In this document: piece after piece, positions 58,717 to 64,000 of the stretch
Layout of the letters: each line of letters begins with the position of its first letter
Position numbering within the stretch: the stretch's first letter is position 1
Assembly: GCF_020921035.1 (NCBI RefSeq)
Contig: NC_063152.1
Location: forward strand, 27,713,903-27,777,902
Source of the DNA: Rhodamnia argentea
Taxonomy: Eukaryota > Streptophyta > Magnoliopsida > Myrtales > Myrtaceae
Direction: 5' to 3'
DNA: 64,000 nucleotides
Program-made: the position numbers and the translations under genes
The notes under the pieces: generated by a model
What the model was told of the DNA's origin: nothing
What the model saw: the letters and a program-made list of their open reading frames with translations, nothing else
Database searches by the model: none

Positions 58717-61700
58717 CTACGCCTCAACATCAGAGCGAGTTGGAAACTCTAGGCCCTGAAGTGCTGGTATTTTTCCTAAATCCTCCTCTGAAAGTAAGGG
58801 AAAGAACCACAGTGCTTTTTTGGTGCCAAAAACCTTCACACAAACAAAAATCAAGAGTATGAGCCTAAGAACTCAACAAAAAGATCAAGACATAATACGC
58901 ACACAAGGGAAGCTAAAGAATCCTGGTAGAAGATGGTATCTCATCCTAGAACACAGCATATCAATGAACTTTTAGAAACATTTCCATAGGGGATTTCTTT
59001 TGACTTTTTATCTAAGAAGTCAATTCATTCTACCATAAGACACCAGGGAAAAGGAAAATCTATCATCTACCCATGAAAGATACCCTCATAATCGAATCCA
59101 ATAAGTTGATTACCTCCCTTTAATTTTCATTTTTTGGCCAACATAAAAGAGGATCCAACACTTCTTTTCCAATTTTAAGGAAATCTCACAATGACCAACG
59201 GGTAATATTGTTGATCGACAGTTAACAACATTGATAGAATGACTGCAAGTTAAAGGTGAACACATTGAATGTGAGAGGCATATGCACATTGGCACCATTA
59301 GACGTAGCACATGATAATTTGCAATCACTAGCCAAGAGAAGATCAGAGTGAAGTGCTATCACCTGTTCGAAATTCTTCCTCCTGCCCAAGTCATACTTCC
59401 ACCTGACCCCTTTCTTCTTCTCATAAACCTGTAATGTCAATTTCAGAGGGTCATGCACACCCATCGGCAGAGATCAACATTGTGGACATGCTTAATTGTT
59501 CTCGTATCAGATTTCCAGCAGAAATAATAAGGTGAATGATTCATTTCTTGCTTTGCCAAATTTCACTGTTCACAGTGCTCCATGATGATTATTCAAATCT
59601 TTAGGCAATTGTGTTGATTAGGTTTCTGATGTGTCACCGTCCTGAACTCTTTCCTTTTTCTTAAGTTGGAATAGCTGATCTTCAATTCAAACATTCAGAT
59701 GCAGGGAAAAGGTGATAAAAACTTCAGACACAGTGACATTAGGCACATTGTTTCCTAATTCCAGAATCTCACTATCTTTGGTAACTTCCCACAAAGCTAC
59801 ATATTTTGCAAATTCATTAACTCTTGATACAATGTTGATCATAAACAACTAGCAGGTAAGCCCTCTTGGTGGCAACCTATTAATATCTCAGTTATTTGCA
59901 CTAAAGTAGAACAATTTCCATTGCTGCATCCAGGATATACATCTCACCGAAAATGAAGTTAATATTCAACATTATAAATGCATTACGCAAAACTACTAGT
60001 CGTAATTTTCTAAGTAGCTCAAGGTCCAGTACAATTTCAAGGACAATAACCTGTATAAATTCAATTTATATGCTAACGCAGCAAACATCACATATTAGCA
60101 TAACTCAGTTTAACTCATCAGTTATAAACCAGAAGGAAATATAGAATGAGGAAGACAAGAACTTTTCCTCACCTCTATGGAAGTGGTGTTGCTGAAAACA
60201 AGAGACCCGTGCATAACAAGGAAACAAAGAAGACTCAGTGCAAAAGCTAGATTAAGAACTGCATCAATATACAAACTGTGTAATTATTATGCAAACTTGA
60301 GAAGATGTACGCAAGTATTAGCTACAAATTCAGAATACCAAATCGATCTCGCTACCAAAGCACTTACCAAATGCCACGAAAATAACAGCAAGTTCGCCAG
60401 GAGAGCTAGAATGATTCTTGGCTTCACTAAAGAAGTTGATGAAGCTTGGAAGCAGTAGTAAAGTATCCATTGTTGTCTCCAAGAAGGTATACAGCTGATA
60501 AGGCCAAATTCAAGTCATGAAATACCAATCTCAATGTTGGAAAAGAGGAACCGTATTGCATATCATAGAGAAATTCCATGAATGCAGAAGACATTTTACA
60601 GTGCCACCAGTCTAGGTTACTTGTGCCTAGCATCTGCTTGTTTTATGACAAAGAGATATTCGCCTTCTATAGTATGCTTCACAGATGTAGTGATAACAAT
60701 CATGAAGGTCACAGCAGTAGACTATCACCAGCAAGATGGACCAGAAATTAAATGCCCTGTACGATCAGCAATTCAACCTCCAGAAAGTTTATTGTAAAAT
60801 ACTTCTCCTGAATTACCTGAATAACCATAATCTTTTCAAATACAAATATATCACAATGACGTCACCACCACAACAATCTAAACCGCATAACCTACCCACG
60901 ACCCAAATGTTCAGTGAGTCCAGACAATTACAAAGACTAAAAAGCATAAAGTTCTGCCGATCACCTTCTATACATGAAGTAGCAACTATCAACTAACTCT
61001 AATTTTCAGCATCGAAAGAAAAACAGCAATACCAGGAAAAGAAGAAAGAACTTGTAGTTGCATGCACCAACGCAATTCACAACCCAAACACAGTGGTGAT
61101 CCATCTTAAGAACGCATCTCTGGCCTGCAGAAGAATAGAGGCAAGTTACTCAAGACATTGAAAAGTACCTTAGGTAAGATGGAGGCAACCCACAAGCACC
61201 ATCACAATACACAGCATTCTGGAGCAGGAAGTGATATTATTCAATTGCTTGAATACATCTAGCAACAGAAGCATTCAACTTTTTACCAACTCTTACTCCC
61301 AAAATTTCCTAAACCCGAGAGAAAGAAAAATAGGGTAACCAATGTTGAAGATCAAGATGACCAAGAGTGAAACACTCACAAATAGAGCAATGGTGACACC
61401 GAGGTGGCTTTCCCATTTGACAACGAACGCAGAATCCCAAAGGTGGTCTTCCTTCCGATCCATTTGAGGAAGGCCAGGTAGACCCTGACCCTGAGGCCTC
61501 ATGTGGTAAACAAGAACCATCAGCTTCAAAATTCTCTTCATCTCGAACTGGTCTCCAATTCTCCGGGACTGAACCCGGATCCCTCAAAACTACCATAAAA
61601 TAGCTCCACGATAACAGAAGGAGCTGCAAAAAAAAATGGCCGACTTATTAAGCAAACTGAGTGCTATCAAATGGCAATAGCAGGCAAGCTAAGAAAAGGA

Positions 61701-62131
61701 CACTTCTCCACCTAAGCGAACTCTTTTGGGCACTCCACGTTTCAAGCAATTGAAGCACCCGGCTTGTACTTAAGCTAAGATGCTACCACAATGAACTAAC
61801 TGGGAATATATCGAACCGTGGCGCTGCTCTAACACACTTAAATTTCCAACTATGTTTATTGTCGTGCCAACGCGTCACTACTAGGACTGGCGAATAGAGA
61901 AACAAATAAGCAAGAGAACGGAAGGTGTAAGAAAGAGGGTACCAGGAGGTGGAAGAGGAGGAGGACGAAGAAGGCGAGGAAGGAAGAGAGACCACCGCGG
62001 AGCAGGCGGGGACCCCAGGTGAGGACGACGACGGCGTAGTAGGAGACGGCGACGATGGCGAGGACGAGGAGGATCATCAGGTAACCGAGGAACTTGAGGC
62101 CAGAGCAGAGCTTGAAGAGGTTGATGTCCAT
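58717..62131 (-). CDS. PAT13: DHHC-type protein S-acyltransferase (PAT13/14 group), 7 exons
   Basis: Exons in transcript order: 61943-62131, 61380-61623, 61033-61124, 60368-60494, 60173-60258, 59363-59428, 58717-58833; 921 nt, 306 residues (Arabidopsis PAT13 about 302). It transfers palmitate to protein cysteines on endomembranes. The cysteine-rich domain runs from [19 protein letters not shown] to NCVGACNYK, with the catalytic DHHC at residues 153-156. Four hydrophobic segments are at about 13-35, 48-75, 172-190 and 212-235, two on each side of the DHHC loop, as in the family. The loop [18 protein letters not shown] and the C-terminal [11 protein letters not shown] match PAT13/PAT14, which are linked to leaf senescence. 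All introns are GT-AG and phases agree. The start [17 protein letters not shown] aligns with family N termini. Confidence 0.94.
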
Positions 62132-63040
62132 CGCATTTCCACATCCAATTCCAATCGGAGACGGAGGAGGGAGTGCGAACCTGCTGGTCCGGGACGGGAA
62201 CAGCCGTTTCAAGATATCGCGAGCCAGGGCTTTCCGATTCCGATTCACCAGTCGGAGAAGCTCAAGCTCCAACGATGACTTGCGTATCTCTGCAGCTCCT
62301 TTCCCAATTTTGAAGATCTGGGCTACGAGCTTCCAAGCGTTAATCGAAGTTTATTCGATTCCAATCGATGCTTTCTCGATCGTACCTCGAAATTTTCGTT
62401 TGCTTCAATGTTCCCCCACACAATTTCTCACATCATTTGACAAATCAAATTTCTAACATTACATGTTCCATCTTTCCCTTTACTTGAAAGGAATTTGGTC
62501 CGTGCTTCGTCTAGGTTTTGCACGTAATTTTTTCCGAAAAGCTTTATGCTTATTAACACTGCTTCTCTACTCAGTCGCACGCTCAGCTTACATGAAAAAT
62601 ACTAAGTTTAAACTTGTGTATCTATGGCAGTAATCATGAAATCGTAAAGAAAGAACATTACTTACACATAATTCATTTAATTAATTCGTAGATAATGAAT
62701 ATTATGGGTTCATTAAGTTCGCTCCCCTCTTACCAAACATATCATTACATTTACAAGAGAGATAGGATGATATGATCAAGATGATGGAGGAAGGTTGATT
62801 CTCGAAAATGTCTGTGCCGTTTGGATTTGAGATTTATTTTGTTGTATTGACGAGAGAGCTTACCTACTTGTCATTTGCTTTTATATCTGGGCGTTGGCTT
62901 ACCCCTTTTTTTCAAATGTTGAATCAATTTAGTATTTAGCAAAAAAAAAAAATTATTAGTATAATTTTGACAATAGCAAGTGAGAAGAATTGGGTTGCAC
63001 CATTTTAAGTTGTCGATTTCTAAGTTGACTTGCCGAACAT
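62132..63040. other. PAT upstream region
   Basis: The first few hundred bases, upstream of the minus-strand ATG, are the likely promoter and leader. The rest is AT-rich. ORFs here overlap exon 1 antisense or are short. No other gene is visible. Confidence 0.5.
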
Positions 63041-63080
63041 GAACCAAGTTGTTGATATCCAAGTTATGGATTGTTAATTC

Positions 63081-63500
63081 GTGGATTCGGTGTTATCAAT
63101 TTTATTACTTGTGGACTTTCTGATGAATTTACTAATCTTTGATTAAGTTATCATTGGTTACGTGAGAAATTAAGAGAGGGATAAGCATGTCACTATCATT
63201 GCCTGCCTACATGATCATTGAAAGGGCAAGGTAATTGTATTTCAGAAATGATTTGCATCGAAAGATGTAGTGCACCAAGTTGTCGATTATTAAATAGTGG
63301 ATTCAGTGCTATCGATTTTATTACTTGTCAACTTTTTGACGAATTCACAACATTTGATTAAAATATCATTGGTTATATGAGATATAAAAAGAGGTAAGCA
63401 TATCACTATCATTATCCGCCTATGTGATCATTGAAAGGGCAAGGTAATTTTATTTAGGAAATGATTCCCATCAAGAGATGTTGTGTACCAAATATAGACT
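63081..63500. repeat. 216-bp tandem duplication
   Basis: Units starting at 63081 and 63297 share gtggattc(g/a)gtg, ttttattacttgt and tgatcattgaaagggcaaggtaa at the same offsets (213-216). A partial third copy may precede them (from about 62995, with ttaagttgtcgat). Confidence 0.85.
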
Positions 63501-64000
63501 CTCAAGAACGAGCGTTAATTTCGTTGTTGATGCAAGGGAGATAATATGGTTGTAATTTTATCATGTAATTTGCTACCATATGATAGTGACGACAACGCCT
63601 CATGTGTCGAGATGTCTTAAGAGTGTTTAGAATGCCTCGGAGTTGAGGTGCCCAACTTGTCAAGATGCCCCGGGAGTGAGTGTTAGGGATGAGATGATAT
63701 GCTAGTAGTTAATGTGATACATGTATATGCCATTTGTTCGTATATGCTACATGTTCGCACGCGTCTATCGACGAACTAATCGGTGGTAGCTATGCATCAT
63801 AATATGCATGTCATCCTCTTGCAATGAGGATCAATTTTCATTGGCATGTCGTGATAGGAAGAATAGTGCATTTATCCATTCAATTGCCTATTATTGCTAT
63901 TTTGTACCCATCTTGATTTAACATTATTTTGTGGATATCATGTTGAGCGATGAAAATGATCTCCTAGTTTAAACCTATAGATTTCATTTATTGGGCTTCG
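63501..64000. other. Intergenic, no gene seen
   Basis: AT-rich sequence without ORFs over 60 codons or recognisable repeats. Nothing to annotate. Confidence 0.5.

Noticed and set aside
1-64000. CRISPR arrays, operons, tRNA or rRNA genes
   Set aside because: The window is plant nuclear DNA. No spaced short repeats of CRISPR type, no ribosomal RNA and no tRNA with a proper T-loop were found.

Overview
This is plant nuclear DNA, from a woody eudicot. Genes are split by many introns, (GA)n and (CT)n microsatellites are abundant, LTR retrotransposons are decayed and nested, and one block looks mitochondrial. AT-rich repeats with GC-rich cores between 13 and 21 kb resemble intergenic repeats of Myrtaceae such as eucalypts. 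That placement is a weak inference.

Layout. Positions 1-21,200 are repeats. A decayed Ty1/copia element (68-5673) appears to sit in the last codons of a plus-strand gene whose 5' part lies left of the window. A Sirevirus-like element (5752-12981) follows, bounded by a perfect 5-bp target-site duplication. It has lost gag-pol, keeps a broken third ORF upstream of its 3' LTR, and contains a gypsy-type LTR. From 13.0 to 21.2 kb there are AT-rich and GC-rich repeats interrupted by a probable mitochondrial insertion (about 15.3-19.26 kb) that includes a group II intron domain V.

Positions 21,200-62,200 are gene-rich. Seven genes are placed: a DUF3754 membrane protein (+, 15 exons), PAP10/fibrillin (-, 8 exons), a soluble inorganic pyrophosphatase (-, 8 coding exons), CURT1B (-, 6 exons), a PADRE/DUF4228 protein (+, intronless), a CIPK9-like kinase (-, 14 exons), a small two-helix membrane protein (+), and a DHHC S-acyltransferase of the PAT13/14 type (-, 7 exons); that is eight loci counting the small membrane protein. 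In every multi-exon model the exon lengths add up to an uninterrupted frame. The last 1.8 kb is intergenic, with a 216-bp tandem duplication.

These genes are not an operon. CURT1B shapes thylakoid margins and PAP10 is a plastid lipid-associated protein; pyrophosphatase, CIPK and PAT act in the cytosol and on membranes. CURT1B, pyrophosphatase and PAP10 also lie close together in Arabidopsis (At2g46820, At2g46860, At2g46910, from memory), so this is probably conserved microsynteny.

I found no clearly new biological system. The strongest unusual signal is a set of short imperfect tandem duplications (37, 44, 67, 90, 141 and 216 bp), several of which alter splice sites, exons or reading frames. 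Three of the 13 introns of the kinase gene, and one of PAP10, also need GC-AG splicing.
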